Numbered from the stretch's first letter, positions 20,007 to 30,676 are shown. The stretch is 64,000 nt of DNA from Agarophyton chilense (GCA_030374765.1 JARGXX010000027.1:682001-746000), one strand, 5' to 3'. Made by a program: numbers and translations. Notes: generated from the letters alone by a model not told the origin.

Positions 20007-21794
20007 ATGGACGACGACTCGCGCAAGGACCCTGTCCCCTTTCAGGTCGGCGAGGGTTCTCGACGCTACATCGTCTTGAAGCATGCTCACTTGGGATCCG
20101 GCCACTTTGGCGATGTCTACATGGGTGAGCACATCCAGACTGGTCAGAAGGTTGCCATCAAACTTGAACATCGATCGGGTTCCATTGCGCGTCGCGAATG
20201 GGAAGTAATGCGTTATATGAATGGAGACGGTGCTCCTAGAGTACACTACACTGGTCAACACGGTCGCTATTATGTCATGGTTATGGATCTGCTCGGTCCA
20301 ACACTGCAAAGACTGTTGGAGAGCAGACCCCCGCGTGGTCTATCCTGGGATACCGTGTCAGTGATTGGATACAAGTGCGTCCAACTCCTGCGCAAATTGC
20401 ATGCCAAAGGCTACGTGCATGGAGACGTCAAGCCTGAAAACTTTCTTTGTGCCTACTCCGAGGACAGTTGTATTGATCCAGATCGAGGACTCTTTCTTGT
20501 TGACTTGGGGCTTGCTTCACGCTGGAGAGATCTGTCCAAGCCGGGTGGCCACATTCCTTATGGCCAGCGAGTGGACCATTTTTCGGGTACCGTGCGATAC
20601 GCCTCAGTAAATGCCCATCTCGGTCGCTGGTTGTCGCGACGGGATGATCTAGAAAGCTTGGGTTACATGCTCTTGTATCTATTCAATGGTTCGCTTCCTT
20701 GGCAGGGATACTCTGGTGAGGACAAAAACATGCAGGTTTGTGAAACAAAAGGTCGCATGACTGTTGAAGCTATGTGTCGCGGCGCTCCGGAAGTGCTCCA
20801 ATACTTTCTGGCGTATGTTCGTCAGATGAAGTTTGAGGAGACCCCGGACTACGACTATCTCACGTTGTTGTGTGATAGCAACCGTGGCCTTAAGGAAGTC
20901 AAGAAGCTGTTGATTGCTCAGGAGAAGGAGGATCTCCGCGAACTTGCTCAACCCATAGTAGGCTCCAAGAGAAAGCAGCGCGATCTCGATGACGTTGGAG
21001 CCCCACTGGTCAAGAAACACAAAGTTGTACTTCCGAAGCGAATTAAGACTCACCAGTGGATTATTGTTTCCACCAGCGCTCGAACAAACCTCTCTCCACA
21101 GACTCAATGCTACACTTCACATACTTCGTATTCTAATTTGGTTAAAGAGGTTGAGAGGAAATGGGGGTTGCTCATGCGGATAACAAGTTTAAACTTTGCT
21201 GGTGGTATGTGGACCGCTGTTCTAAACTCGCGCAACTCTGGCTACTTGGAGCAAGCATTACATTATTGTCATGATCCAGACTTCCCACGTGAGTGGGTGC
21301 GCCAAAAGTGGGAGCAGTCATACTTTATTACCTCTGTTGCCGGGAATGAGGATTGTTGGGGCGTTGTGTGCTCTACGATGCAACGGGGTCGCAAATATAA
21401 ACAGCAATCGTACATAGTGTCCGCAACATTCCCGTCGAAGTGGATCGCGGACAAGTGGAACGCCGACTTTCATATAACATCTATTGCAACGCAAGGTCGC
21501 TTCCAGATGCAGTGGTGTGTCGTCATGTCAAGAGGTGCACCATACAAGGATCAGTGTGTCGAGCTCGATTTTCAATACCCCTCACATTCCATTCATGCGC
21601 GGTGGGACGAAAACTATATGATAACCGCTGTTGCCTGTACACATGAGCAGTGTGCATTTGTCATGTCAAGAGGAGCAAGCTATGGCGAGGAACAGCGGTG
21701 CACTCGTACGTCACACGGGCCTCTACACAAGATACGGGAGGATTGGAATGATTCTCTTTACGTAACTTGTCTTTCGTATGGTCGAGTCAGCTAG
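20007..21794 (+). CDS. MUT9-like casein kinase 1-type protein kinase (MLK/PPK)
   Basis: A single exon of 595 residues from ATG 20,007. The kinase domain (about residues 20-300) has the glycine loop GSGHFGDVYMG, VAIK with Lys52, the catalytic loop HGDVKPENF (Asp140, Lys142) and the metal-binding DLG at 166. HGD and DLG instead of HRD and DFG are normal for MUT9-like kinases. A basic bipartite stretch (SKRKQRD...VKKHK, about 318-340) is a likely nuclear signal. Residues about 345-595 match the C-terminal domain of plant MLKs, with repeated blocks such as QWIIVSTSART, KWEQSYFITSVAG, KWNADFHITSIAT and DWNDSLYVTCLSYGR. Known members phosphorylate histones (Chlamydomonas Mut9p) and act with photoreceptors and the evening complex in Arabidopsis. 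The target here is unknown. Confidence 0.93.
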   Translation: MDDDSRKDPVPFQVGEGSRRYIVLKHAHLGSGHFGDVYMGEHIQTGQKVAIKLEHRSGSIARREWEVMRYMNGDGAPRVHYTGQHGRYYVMVMDLLGPTLQRLLESRPPRGLSWDTVSVIGYKCVQLLRKLHAKGYVHGDVKPENFLCAYSEDSCIDPDRGLFLVDLGLASRWRDLSKPGGHIPYGQRVDHFSGTVRYASVNAHLGRWLSRRDDLESLGYMLLYLFNGSLPWQGYSGEDKNMQVCETKGRMTVEAMCRGAPEVLQYFLAYVRQMKFEETPDYDYLTLLCDSNRGLKEVKKLLIAQEKEDLRELAQPIVGSKRKQRDLDDVGAPLVKKHKVVLPKRIKTHQWIIVSTSARTNLSPQTQCYTSHTSYSNLVKEVERKWGLLMRITSLNFAGGMWTAVLNSRNSGYLEQALHYCHDPDFPREWVRQKWEQSYFITSVAGNEDCWGVVCSTMQRGRKYKQQSYIVSATFPSKWIADKWNADFHITSIATQGRFQMQWCVVMSRGAPYKDQCVELDFQYPSHSIHARWDENYMITAVACTHEQCAFVMSRGASYGEEQRCTRTSHGPLHKIREDWNDSLYVTCLSYGRVS

Positions 21795-23147
21795 GCACTG
21801 AGAAGTGTCTATGTTTGAATTTCATTTCACTCTACGCAATTTCACCAACGAACAACCGGCCGTGAATCCTAGATCTGCACTTTCTTGTGCATGACGTTTT
21901 GGTGCCATGATGGTCTTCTGGTAGGGATAGCATTTTGGTTGTGGGGTCTACAAAATTTGGTCGGCACTGACCCACGCGCACCATGTTGCGGCTGGACGGC
22001 CCCGTGGAAATTAGGCAGATTAGCGATCTTGTAGTCAATACCAAGAACAACACTTTAAACCTTCGGCAAAAAAAAGCAATATACTCACTCAATACTATGA
22101 ATACCTATTGGTAGATGTATCGCTACGTTGCGCAACACATGACGAGCGCTATAATTGCTTTATTATACTCAATTGGACCCTCTCTTTGAGAAAAAAAAAG
22201 GAGTGGACACTGACATGCACTCCCAAGCATTAGGTATCAAGTCTGACCAGGGCAGTTTCATAATTCCTAGCCTCTCCTAAGGGGAATAGGGGGAGGAAGA
22301 GAGTCCCTGATTCCCCCAGATTATTCGAGTCATCTTTTTTTTGTTGTTGTTAGATTGCTAGCCTTCGATGTAGGTGAATAGCTTAGATTTCGATTTGCCC
22401 AGCACAACAACGAGTATTGGAGAGTTACAGCTGGAATGACGCAGGTATCAAGAGAAGCCTCAGAGAAATGCTTCCAGCGACCATGTCCATGAGGCGAAAT
22501 AACATGGATGTCGAGATACCCGGCAGTAAGGCCACTCACTGACGTCCAGTTGACCTATTGGTGATAAGCTCCAAGAGGGTTAGTAAGCAGTTGGCACGTA
22601 TGTCTCTAATTCAACATTTGGATAGACTCACGCAAACGGAGCATGTGGAACAAACTTTCGTGACCAACAAACACTGCATGTTGAGCATAATTGTGAGTTC
22701 ACTCGAGTGTTTCAGAGCGATTCCAACCTGTTCTTGGGAGTATGTGCTCCACAGATCGACCATGAACAGACCGGCATCCCCAAAATCTTTTCAAAAAGAC
22801 AAGTCTCAGGAAGGGCGAATCGGCTTTGGTAATGCTGTACGTACAAACATTTTTCAGAAGCTGCAAGGTGGGCGTTCCTGTAATTGTTACTCAAACTCTT
22901 GTGTTCGTCTCGATATCTTCTGCCATCGAGATTCCGTCACATGTAGAGTAAAGAAATACTGTGAACAACGACGAACGCGATCATAGACACTGTACCTGAC
23001 CAAAGTGGAAGACAACGGTTGTAATCAATGGAGACGCCGCGAAAAATCCCGGTCTTCTTAGGAACAAACTGCTGTTCGAGATAGAAATAACTCCGTTGTA
23101 TTGAAAACTAGAGATCATACTGTCTACAGTAAAGAAGACCATTGTCA
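21795..23147. other. intergenic between convergent genes
   Basis: About 1.35 kb between the kinase and the METTL6-type gene. One plus-strand open stretch (22,558-22,986) shows no recognisable domain and starts at a non-ATG codon, so I do not call it a gene. No RNA gene was recognised. Confidence 0.45.
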
Positions 23148-23945
23148 CTAAAGTCTGGGTTTAATAAATTCTGCTTGCAAGAAGACTCTGTGCATTTGCA
23201 AATTTTCCTTACGGTTCTCTATGACTCTTGAGACTCTACGAATGTAAATCTGTTCAAAACCGACGTCGCTCATACTTGAGCGTAAAGATTCTTCGTCAAA
23301 GAAGAAAGAAAGAGTGTTATCCTGACGAACAAAATAGTTTTCGTCAATCCTGTTACGGGACGCAAAGCGATTCTGTGCTAAATCACCTGTTGCATAGTCT
23401 CGAAACAAAAGCCTCCCGCCAGGCTTCAGAAGGCGATACAAGTTTCGTATGCCGTATGCTTGTTTCGCCGGGGGGACTGCGCTTAAAACAAAAACGAGCA
23501 AGCAAAAATCAACCACTCCATCTGATAAAATGCCACGCTTTTGTGGTTCTAAAACACTGAATGGCTCGGTGCTGAAATCCCACACGAATGCTTTCATTCG
23601 ATTCTCGTCGTATCGGGGGCTCTCCGTAATCAGCCGTATGGCAGTGGGAGCAAAATCGAAGGCATAGATAAACAAGGACTCATTCACGGCCAAAAGTGGG
23701 AAAGCACAGTTCGCCACACCGCAGCCAGCTTCTAATACTATTCGGACTGTTTCGGAAGGCATAGCAAGGCATGGAAAACCATCGGTCGATTCGGTCGCAG
23801 TCCAATGACGGTCCTTGAAGAAGTTTGTCGAATTGCGTTTGTAGAATTTCTCCCAGTTCTTCGAGCAGTCATTTTCGTATTTACCAGCCCAAAAAGAGGA
23901 TACCCCGCTCTGCGTCTGTGCAGAGCGGTAGAGATTAGGATCCAT
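23148..23945 (-). CDS. METTL6: tRNA N3-methylcytidine methyltransferase, METTL6/Trm140 type
   Basis: A single exon of 265 residues from ATG 23,945, close to METTL6 length (about 285). Family hallmarks are in order: KNWEKFYKRNSTNFFKDRHW at residues about 29-48, the SAM-binding motif LEAGCGVANCAFPLL (the usual second Gly is Ala), YAFDFAPTAIRLI (acidic SAM contact), FCLLVFVLSAVPP, and the block LLKPGGRLLFRDYATGDLAQ followed by RQDNTLSFFFDEE. METTL2/6/8 and fungal Trm140 add a methyl group to C32 of the tRNA anticodon loop, METTL6 mainly on serine tRNAs with seryl-tRNA synthetase. The specific substrate here is inferred from the short METTL6-like architecture. Confidence 0.92.
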   Translation of the reverse strand: MDPNLYRSAQTQSGVSSFWAGKYENDCSKNWEKFYKRNSTNFFKDRHWTATESTDGFPCLAMPSETVRIVLEAGCGVANCAFPLLAVNESLFIYAFDFAPTAIRLITESPRYDENRMKAFVWDFSTEPFSVLEPQKRGILSDGVVDFCLLVFVLSAVPPAKQAYGIRNLYRLLKPGGRLLFRDYATGDLAQNRFASRNRIDENYFVRQDNTLSFFFDEESLRSSMSDVGFEQIYIRRVSRVIENRKENLQMHRVFLQAEFIKPRL

Positions 23946-24535
23946 TCAATTCCATTCGATGTTGGGAAAACTCATTATTAAGATATTCTGTGAGAAGACT
24001 GAAAATGGCGAGTTGAATGCCGAGCAGAAGAGAGCGGTCCGATAGATGCGTTGAGAGCAGTCCCCTGCTTCGCACTGGTCTAGTCGCAGAAAAGGAAAAA
24101 AAAGTTTTCAAATCTGCAACTAAAATTGTGACTTTTATCGAATTTTCATTCCGAGCTATGTCAACGTGTCTCCATACCATTGGCTTACCCTTCTTTCCTA
24201 GTTGCGAGCCGACTATAGATCCTTCTCGCGTATAGAAACCACCACATGGCATGCGCGACACTTTTGTAAGGTCAACTCAGTGAAGAGGTATACGTTTTAA
24301 AGCAAACCGCGATTGGTTTACGTTCGTTATAATTCTCGCGGAGCATCGTTTGGGACACAAAATTGGTTTACTTTCTTCGTTTAATTTCAACGCAACGGTG
24401 CAAAGTTTCAGATGCTGTAGTAGTGTTTGCGCCTTTCGTTAACTCTCGATTTACGATAGAGGAGGCAGACTGGTTCCTGACCAAGACAGCACAAGAAAAA
24501 CCACCGGCTTGCGTCAAAACCACTAATCAAGTCCA
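23946..24535. promoter_or_regulatory. divergent upstream region, METTL6 / CBP80
   Basis: 590 bp between outward starts of two RNA-related genes. A minus-strand open stretch lies here, but it has no family features. No promoter element was assigned. Confidence 0.45.
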
Positions 24536-27385
24536 ATGGACCTTGAAACGCCCGAGGAAGCAGAGCGTCTTGATACTCTTAATGCCTTCGCAAAGTTGGC
24601 TGATAAGTCTATAGGCAGTAATGATCTTGCGGCCATTTCTCGAGATATTGAGGGCATGTGCAGTGCCTCTTGCACTCGGATGCGAACGAATCCGCACGCT
24701 GTCAAGTTCGTTGTTCATAGCATATCTCGCTGTGCAGTTGCACTACCAATCAAGTCACCATTGTACGCCGCCGTGACTGGCCTTTTGACGTGCGGCGGTG
24801 AACCCTTTACTCAAGAACTTGGGAGTCGTCTGGTCGAAGCCATTGCCAAAGAATTTGAGTTGCATGTGCGAGCGGGGAAATCAAGCGCTGCTCGCCGCGC
24901 TCTTCGTTTCCTCGCATGTCTTACAGATTGCAGAGTAGTTTCTGCAGTTTCGATGACTGATCAAATCATCGCCTTGCTTGAGGCAACTATATTTGAGTTT
25001 TCAGAAGCGGAACGCTCAGAACGCGGGGTTCATTGTCGTGGTGTCTTTCTTGGGGAACTGGCTCTTTCTCCGTTGCCTTGGGTCGCCAAAGCCGTCCATG
25101 AGCGAGCGCCAGAAAAACTAGAAACGATATCCAACTTGATTGACCGGATTGAGAGTGTCTGGGACGGGAGTAGATGGAGAGGCTTAGCCCCGGCAAACAA
25201 AAATCGCTCCGTGCCTTCTTTTTCGGAGTTGCTCATCGCATTCAACTACATTCGCAATGACAATTGGAACGTTTCAGCTGATGTTATTCCTCGGCCCCAA
25301 GACCAGTTTCCGCAGCTGTCGCACGGGGGCCTTGATTTGGCACTGCCTTCAACAACGGTCCCGGCCCATTCAAAACTATCCAAGTATTCCTGCCCTCGGT
25401 TCCGAATGATCTTGGTAAACCCAAAACAAGAAAAGATCCGTCCATTGGGCGTTCATAATGAGGCAGAGATGGATGAGGGAAGGGATGATCCCAAGAAGTT
25501 AGGCGAGGATGCGTCAAATACCGAGCTTCCACTTCGATCGCAAAACGTTGCGGTTTCATCACCAACAAATTTAGAAGGGGGGTCAGATAATGATGACAAA
25601 AAAAGAGAAGATATTGCTAAGAAAGGAGATGCCGTGCCTGAACACATGCAGAACGGGGGAAGTGATTTACCACAACCTGGCAAGCAGCAAGTATCTGCGG
25701 ACCCGATGAACGGGTCGATGGAGCATCCGGCAGAGATAAATGAGTCGGAATCTGCGAATGGGACAGCTTTGAATAAAGAGGCACACAACACTCCTGGAGA
25801 AGATATCATTATGCGAGACGATGAGAGACAACGAACACCAGTTATTCGTTACATCTTACGGTGTTATATTGCAGATATCATAGATAACTTCGGTGAAAAT
25901 CACGCTCTGGCAGCTGAAAGGCTTCTAAACCTCCCTGTGTTTAGAGATCAAAGCGACGAAATAGTTGAAAGTGTATTCTCTCAAATGTGCGCAACACCTA
26001 CCCCTTGCTTTCCACCCGTCTACTTTGGCACGCTCTTTGTCGATTTGTGTCGAGTGAAAGAAACGCGTTTACCGACAAATTTGCTGACCGCCGTTAACAC
26101 AATGTTCCAGGAAGCTGGTGATATGGACCCGGAATCCTTCGACCGGTTGACTGAGTGGTTTTCATTTCATCTCAGCAATTTTGGGTACAAGTGGAATTGG
26201 TCAGATTGGGCTTTGTACGCTGATGCGGAAATGGTGGACAAGTTCCCATACAGAGCATTGTTCTGCAAGGATGTTTTATGTCGATGCGTACGTCTTTCAT
26301 ACTACGAAAGAATTGCTGGGATTGTACCTCAGGAAATGAGTTATTTCTTTCCGCCTGCTCCAGGGACTGGGGACCGGTCAAGATTTGATCCAGAAATCAA
26401 TGATGAATTAATGAAGATCGTCACTGGGAAGGGGAAAAGGGATGCCGTTTTCGTGAATCGCAGATTAAGTGAGCTCATTCCATTCAGAGAGGTGAAAGCG
26501 GAGGAAGGAGACAAGGAAACTATGGAAACCGAAGTGAATCTTGCTCGTCTTTCGGCATTGATAAGATCTATACTACAAGCCGGGTGTAGGACGCTTTCTC
26601 ATTTCGACATTGTGTCCGAGAGGTACGAAGATATATTACGAGAGCTATCCACTCTGGGAGGTTCTTTCGCAAAACGCCTTGTCACGCAAGAGGTTGTCTC
26701 CTTCTGGAAGGATGTTCATATTCGCAAAATGTACGTTCTGGATAAGCTGTGTGCCCGTTCTGTTATCGATGGGAAGGCTATAATAGACTCTTGTCTTGCG
26801 TTCGAGAGGGTGAGTGAAAAGCCAGGACAAACAGAACGTATCAGTGACAAAGAGATTGAAACAAATCTAATCAATTCTGGTTGCTGGGAGCTTATACGCC
26901 TCGTAATGTCAAGAGGGGTGTCTAGAGAGGAGGCAGCGAGGAGTGAACTACAACGAGTGTCGCAAAAAGCTGCGTCTGCGAATGAAGGAGAAATTGAAAA
27001 TGTTGGATCGCTTCTACAGGATGCTAAGCGGAGAGTGGAACTGACCAAGAACGAAGTTGCAGAGCTGGTTTTGGTAGCGCAAAGACGATTGTTCGGAGTC
27101 TTTGCGAGGCTCTTGTCAGTCAACAAAACGGACTCTGACGATGTAGTGATGGGTCAAGGAGAAGAACGAGAATTGCCTGGCTTCAATGGCAAGCCAATTT
27201 GGTACTGGAGGTGTGCAGGTATGATGAGGGAGTTGGCGAGGAAACATGCACGGCATCTGTCGATCATCATTGACCAACTTGACAATGATACGCGGGACAA
27301 TCGCGATCAGCATCGAGTTCTGTGGGAATCGTTTGAAACTATCAAGGAAATCGAAGCAAGTGACATGTTGAACAGAGTGTGGTAG
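24536..27385 (+). CDS. NCBP1: nuclear cap-binding protein subunit 1 (CBP80)
   Basis: A single exon of 949 residues from ATG 24,536; human CBP80 has 790. The three helical MIF4G-type domains are visible. Domain 1 includes RFLACLTDCRVVSAVSM and ALSPLPWVAKAVHE (about 120-205). Domain 2 includes WFSFHLSNFGYKWNWSDWAL and VRLSYYERIAGIVPQEM (about 540-600). Domain 3 runs to the end. CBP80 pairs with CBP20 to hold the m7G cap and links splicing, export and 3' processing. The extra length is mainly a charged linker of about 120 residues (310-430, rich in Asp, Glu, Lys, Asn) between domains 1 and 2, with no known counterpart in animals. Divergent with METTL6. Confidence 0.94.
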   Translation: MDLETPEEAERLDTLNAFAKLADKSIGSNDLAAISRDIEGMCSASCTRMRTNPHAVKFVVHSISRCAVALPIKSPLYAAVTGLLTCGGEPFTQELGSRLVEAIAKEFELHVRAGKSSAARRALRFLACLTDCRVVSAVSMTDQIIALLEATIFEFSEAERSERGVHCRGVFLGELALSPLPWVAKAVHERAPEKLETISNLIDRIESVWDGSRWRGLAPANKNRSVPSFSELLIAFNYIRNDNWNVSADVIPRPQDQFPQLSHGGLDLALPSTTVPAHSKLSKYSCPRFRMILVNPKQEKIRPLGVHNEAEMDEGRDDPKKLGEDASNTELPLRSQNVAVSSPTNLEGGSDNDDKKREDIAKKGDAVPEHMQNGGSDLPQPGKQQVSADPMNGSMEHPAEINESESANGTALNKEAHNTPGEDIIMRDDERQRTPVIRYILRCYIADIIDNFGENHALAAERLLNLPVFRDQSDEIVESVFSQMCATPTPCFPPVYFGTLFVDLCRVKETRLPTNLLTAVNTMFQEAGDMDPESFDRLTEWFSFHLSNFGYKWNWSDWALYADAEMVDKFPYRALFCKDVLCRCVRLSYYERIAGIVPQEMSYFFPPAPGTGDRSRFDPEINDELMKIVTGKGKRDAVFVNRRLSELIPFREVKAEEGDKETMETEVNLARLSALIRSILQAGCRTLSHFDIVSERYEDILRELSTLGGSFAKRLVTQEVVSFWKDVHIRKMYVLDKLCARSVIDGKAIIDSCLAFERVSEKPGQTERISDKEIETNLINSGCWELIRLVMSRGVSREEAARSELQRVSQKAASANEGEIENVGSLLQDAKRRVELTKNEVAELVLVAQRRLFGVFARLLSVNKTDSDDVVMGQGEERELPGFNGKPIWYWRCAGMMRELARKHARHLSIIIDQLDNDTRDNRDQHRVLWESFETIKEIEASDMLNRVW

Positions 27386-28752
27386 TGTCGGATTTTGGTT
27401 GTGTTCCGCATGATTGGAATACTTGCTATTAGCCCGACACGAGATCAATTGAAAGCCATTTTATATGTCAAGAAAAATCGACAAATAGGTCTTTCACACT
27501 ATCGCCTTGAACGTTATTCAATCTTCGTTGCAATTGGTCACTCAGCTTTCTTGGACGAAAAAGTGGTGTCACTTAATGGTAGCATTAATGGCAGCATTAT
27601 CTACTTGCGAGCACGATGTCAACTAACAAAATCTGAGTTGGCTTTATTGGGGCTGACCCCAGCTGGCGCTTTGTAATTACGAAGGAAAAAGAAATTCAGT
27701 GGTTGAGATGGGGGATGGGGTATGAGAAAGTGATGTTGAACATTCTCTTCAGCAACAGAACAGAAATATGTAAGCAGTGTGGAGTTCATGCCACGGTACA
27801 TTTTCATTTTGTGCGGGGCAAGAGTTTCAATTTTGGGTGAGCACGTTGTCACCGTCGAGGTTGGGGCAGCCAGCTTCCACGGCTCTGTGTTTCTCAAGAG
27901 TTACAAAGCGTAGATCCTTCTCCCTCACACCAGCATGTACACGAGACTATGTTTGGCACGGGCCAAAACAAAGGCGATGAGAAGCTGATGACTGGCATGT
28001 GCATTTCTTGTGGGACTGGCCACGTTCGTCTTTGGCTTGGGCCAAGCATTGCAACAAGATTCGAGCGACACCCATTGGAGGACAGCAGGTTGGCGGCTAC
28101 CGTACGAGTGTCGCGATCTACGTGCTTTGCAAAACTAAAATGAGGTTGAGGGTTAAACAATACACTTGCTCTATCACACCACATGATTCATTAATTAATT
28201 GCCTTCTCCTTTGGGCTCAAGTTGCTTCGGGCGGTTGTATCGTTGCTGATCCCTGGATTTCAAGCACACTGCGAAAAAAGCGAAGAAGTCGGTTCTCGCT
28301 CCTGGTGTTTGACAGCCTTTTTCTTGTTTACGATTTATTCGTTGCTATGTATTCACTGGATCAATCACATTCCAATAACGGAGGATACGTTTACAGAATG
28401 CTGAAACACATTGGGCTATGCTTAAATATATATTTCACAAAAATCTCCTGACCAATTTGTGATACACAAGCTCTACTCCACTCCCCCAAGGACCGATGAT
28501 CATCATGGAAAAGCTTCGGGGTTCATGGCGGTTGAGGGATAACGCCTCATTCGTATCCCTGTGCGATAAGTTGGTCGTTTGTGACAAGTGCGATAGGTGG
28601 ACCGGAAGGGGCTGGGACTTGACATCGACGTAGTGCGATAAATGCACATAAAACAAGTGTTATGAAGTCAGTAAGGCCACGCAAGCAAACGAGCTGTAGA
28701 AATTTGCAAAAAAAGCTAGTATCGTAGCAGAATAATAGAGCAAATACTCTTC
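27386..28752. other. intergenic between convergent genes
   Basis: 1.37 kb between CBP80 and the transporter. Several short open frames on both strands; none shows a domain. No repeat family or RNA gene was recognised. Confidence 0.45.
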
Positions 28753-29784
28753 CTATGCTTTCTCTGCGCGCACTTCTTTACTTGACGTCAGAGGCTCCTT
28801 CGTTGAATCAAGTTTGGACGCAGTTTGTTCTTGAGCCTTCTTCTTCATTTCTGCTCTTCTTACAAGCGTGTATCCCAAAGATGCCGTAAGCACAAGTAGC
28901 ACGGCGAGGAAACCAAGAGGTGAGATGGGATTTCGATACACAAGAAGGGCAATAATTGTCTGCGCAGCTGCCTTTGCGGTGGCAGAGACATTGTGTGTTA
29001 GAGGGGAAGTATACTTGATCTGAGCGGCGGAGGCAAACGAAATACTGACACCCAGCAGACCAGAACCGAAAAGAAGCACCCAGTAGTGCAGCGTGCGCAC
29101 TTCTGGGGAGGTGAGGATGTAAGAGATTTCACCAGAGCCGAAAATGAGCGGCAGGAAAAGGAAAGAGGCATTCAAATTGTTGTACAGAGTGATTTTCCAG
29201 GGGTTGTTGTCAACGAGGACAAACTTCTTCTTGACAAATATGGAGTTCATGGCGACGAAGAATGAGGAGGTGACACCAAACAAGACTCCCAAGAGAGACC
29301 AACGCATCTCCTCGACGTTTCCGAGAGCAAAACCAGAGACGACGAAGGCACAGCACACCATAGCTTTGAAGGAAGTGACCTGTCCCAGGACGACGTAGTC
29401 AAAGATGACATTGAAGACAATGGTGAGCGATCGGGCAACCTGATAGAATGAAACCTCGACATACTTGAGACAAAGATTATTGAACACAATCATAGAAGTG
29501 AAGATAAAAGACAAGGAAAGCATCTGCTTCAAGATGTCGTTGCGCACCTCAAAAGGCGGCACATTAGCCACGCGGAATTTGCCCGCAAGATAGCAGAACA
29601 GAACAGTGACGACGCACTGAGACCACGTGATAAAGAACGGGGCGGAGGAACGATCCTGGCCGCCGAGCAGCGTCTTGTTAGCAAACACCATGGAGATGGA
29701 GATGACCCAGTAGAAGGACACTGCCATGGCAATGTTGGTCATCTGCCGCGTGAGCGGCTGCGAACTCGGATTATCCGCTGACAT
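28753..29784 (-). CDS. SLC35C1: GDP-fucose-type nucleotide-sugar transporter (SLC35C family)
   Basis: A single exon of 343 residues from ATG 29,784, with about ten hydrophobic segments. Signature blocks of SLC35C1 are present: SFYWVISISMVFANKTLLGG near the N-terminus, IVFNNLCLKYVEVSFYQVAR, SLTIVFNVIFDYV, ITLYNNLNASFLFLPLIF, and IKYTSPLTHNVSATAKAAAQ, the nucleotide-sugar recognition region. It would exchange GDP-sugar for GMP across the Golgi membrane to supply glycan fucosylation. The substrate could be another GDP-sugar, since related plant GONST proteins carry GDP-mannose. The C-terminal tail is Lys-rich and cytosolic. Divergent with the small zinc protein gene. Confidence 0.92.
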   Translation of the reverse strand: MSADNPSSQPLTRQMTNIAMAVSFYWVISISMVFANKTLLGGQDRSSAPFFITWSQCVVTVLFCYLAGKFRVANVPPFEVRNDILKQMLSLSFIFTSMIVFNNLCLKYVEVSFYQVARSLTIVFNVIFDYVVLGQVTSFKAMVCCAFVVSGFALGNVEEMRWSLLGVLFGVTSSFFVAMNSIFVKKKFVLVDNNPWKITLYNNLNASFLFLPLIFGSGEISYILTSPEVRTLHYWVLLFGSGLLGVSISFASAAQIKYTSPLTHNVSATAKAAAQTIIALLVYRNPISPLGFLAVLLVLTASLGYTLVRRAEMKKKAQEQTASKLDSTKEPLTSSKEVRAEKA

Positions 29785-30322
29785 AATGAGTGGTGCTAAG
29801 CAGCAAGCAAACGCGCAGTTCGGCTGCGTAACCTTGGGGGAACGAAGATGAGGAGCGGACGACTAACAAGAGATGGCTGCGATAACAAAGGCATGTGGGG
29901 CGCACGTCGTCATCTTTAAGCGCAATGGCCGCCCGCTGTAAGGGCGGGTCGCAATGTGCGGGAATACTACACGGCGCACGGCGACGCAATGAATCGCTGT
30001 GCGCCCCACGGCTACCCGATGTATTCCTCGACCAAGCGCCAACCGTGGCGCGCCACGAATGCCACGTATAATAAATAGCCTCAGTATCTGCGGCCACACG
30101 ACGCATGGCGTCCACCGGCGCGGCTACTGGCGTGTGAGCTGGCAGCGGCGCGCAATTACAAGCGCCACAGGCTCGCAAGGAACGGCGCCACTTGCCATTG
30201 GAGCCGGCAGCGCAACGGTAAGCGCGCTGGCCGCACCTCACCGCCCACGTGGCCACGTCTCGGCGTATTATATTGTCACCTGGTTGTGCAGCCCGAGATG
30301 CGCTCTCGCCTGCGCTCGCACA
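29785..30322. promoter_or_regulatory. divergent upstream region, transporter / zinc protein
   Basis: 538 bp, GC-rich and rich in CpG. Long open frames cross it on both strands, but they reflect composition. No conserved domain or clear TATA box. Confidence 0.45.
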
Positions 30323-30676
30323 ATGGATGTTCCAGCGTCGCCCGCCTTTCTTGCTCCCCCCCTGTCCGCGTGCCGCCTTAACCGTGTGGATGCACTTTCC
30401 GCGCGTGAAGACAAACCGCCCTTCGTACGCGCGTCGATGCGCGTTTGTCGCGTCTGCAAGACCACCTACGCGGACGCAGATAACCACAGACGCGCTTGTC
30501 GTTTCCATCCCAGCGCTTGGACAGGCGCCGAGCGTTCCAAGTTTTACGGCCGCGTGAATCAATTCGGTCATCCTCCTCCTCGCGGAGTCGAATACTACTT
30601 TGACTGTTGTGACGCCACTTCGAGTACCGCTCCAGGTTGTTGCTTCGACTTTCATCGCTCTTATGACAACCCCTGA
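30323..30676 (+). CDS. small CHORD-like zinc-binding protein
   Basis: 117 residues from ATG 30,323. The C-terminal 75 residues carry a regular metal-ligand series: C42-x2-C45, H55, C59, H62 (CRVCKTTYADADNHRRACRF), then C95-C96, C106-C107 and H111 (YYFDCCDATSSTAPGCCFDF, then H). The order C-x2-C...NH...C-x2-H...CC...GC...H resembles CHORD and similar short zinc domains of algae and oomycetes. The N-terminal 35 residues are disordered-looking. Function unknown. CHORD proteins work with Hsp90 and SGT1, but this single-domain protein is too divergent to assign that role. Its stop is 190 bp from the HERC-gene stop on the other strand. Confidence 0.7.
   Translation: MDVPASPAFLAPPLSACRLNRVDALSAREDKPPFVRASMRVCRVCKTTYADADNHRRACRFHPSAWTGAERSKFYGRVNQFGHPPPRGVEYYFDCCDATSSTAPGCCFDFHRSYDNP

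Noticed and set aside
19175-20128. 317-residue plus-strand frame upstream of the kinase
   Set aside because: C/T-rich low complexity giving Pro/Leu/Ser/Arg runs; it overlaps the kinase start in another frame and matches no family.
22558-22986. 142-residue plus-strand frame between the kinase and METTL6-type genes
   Set aside because: Non-ATG start, no recognisable domain, probably chance.
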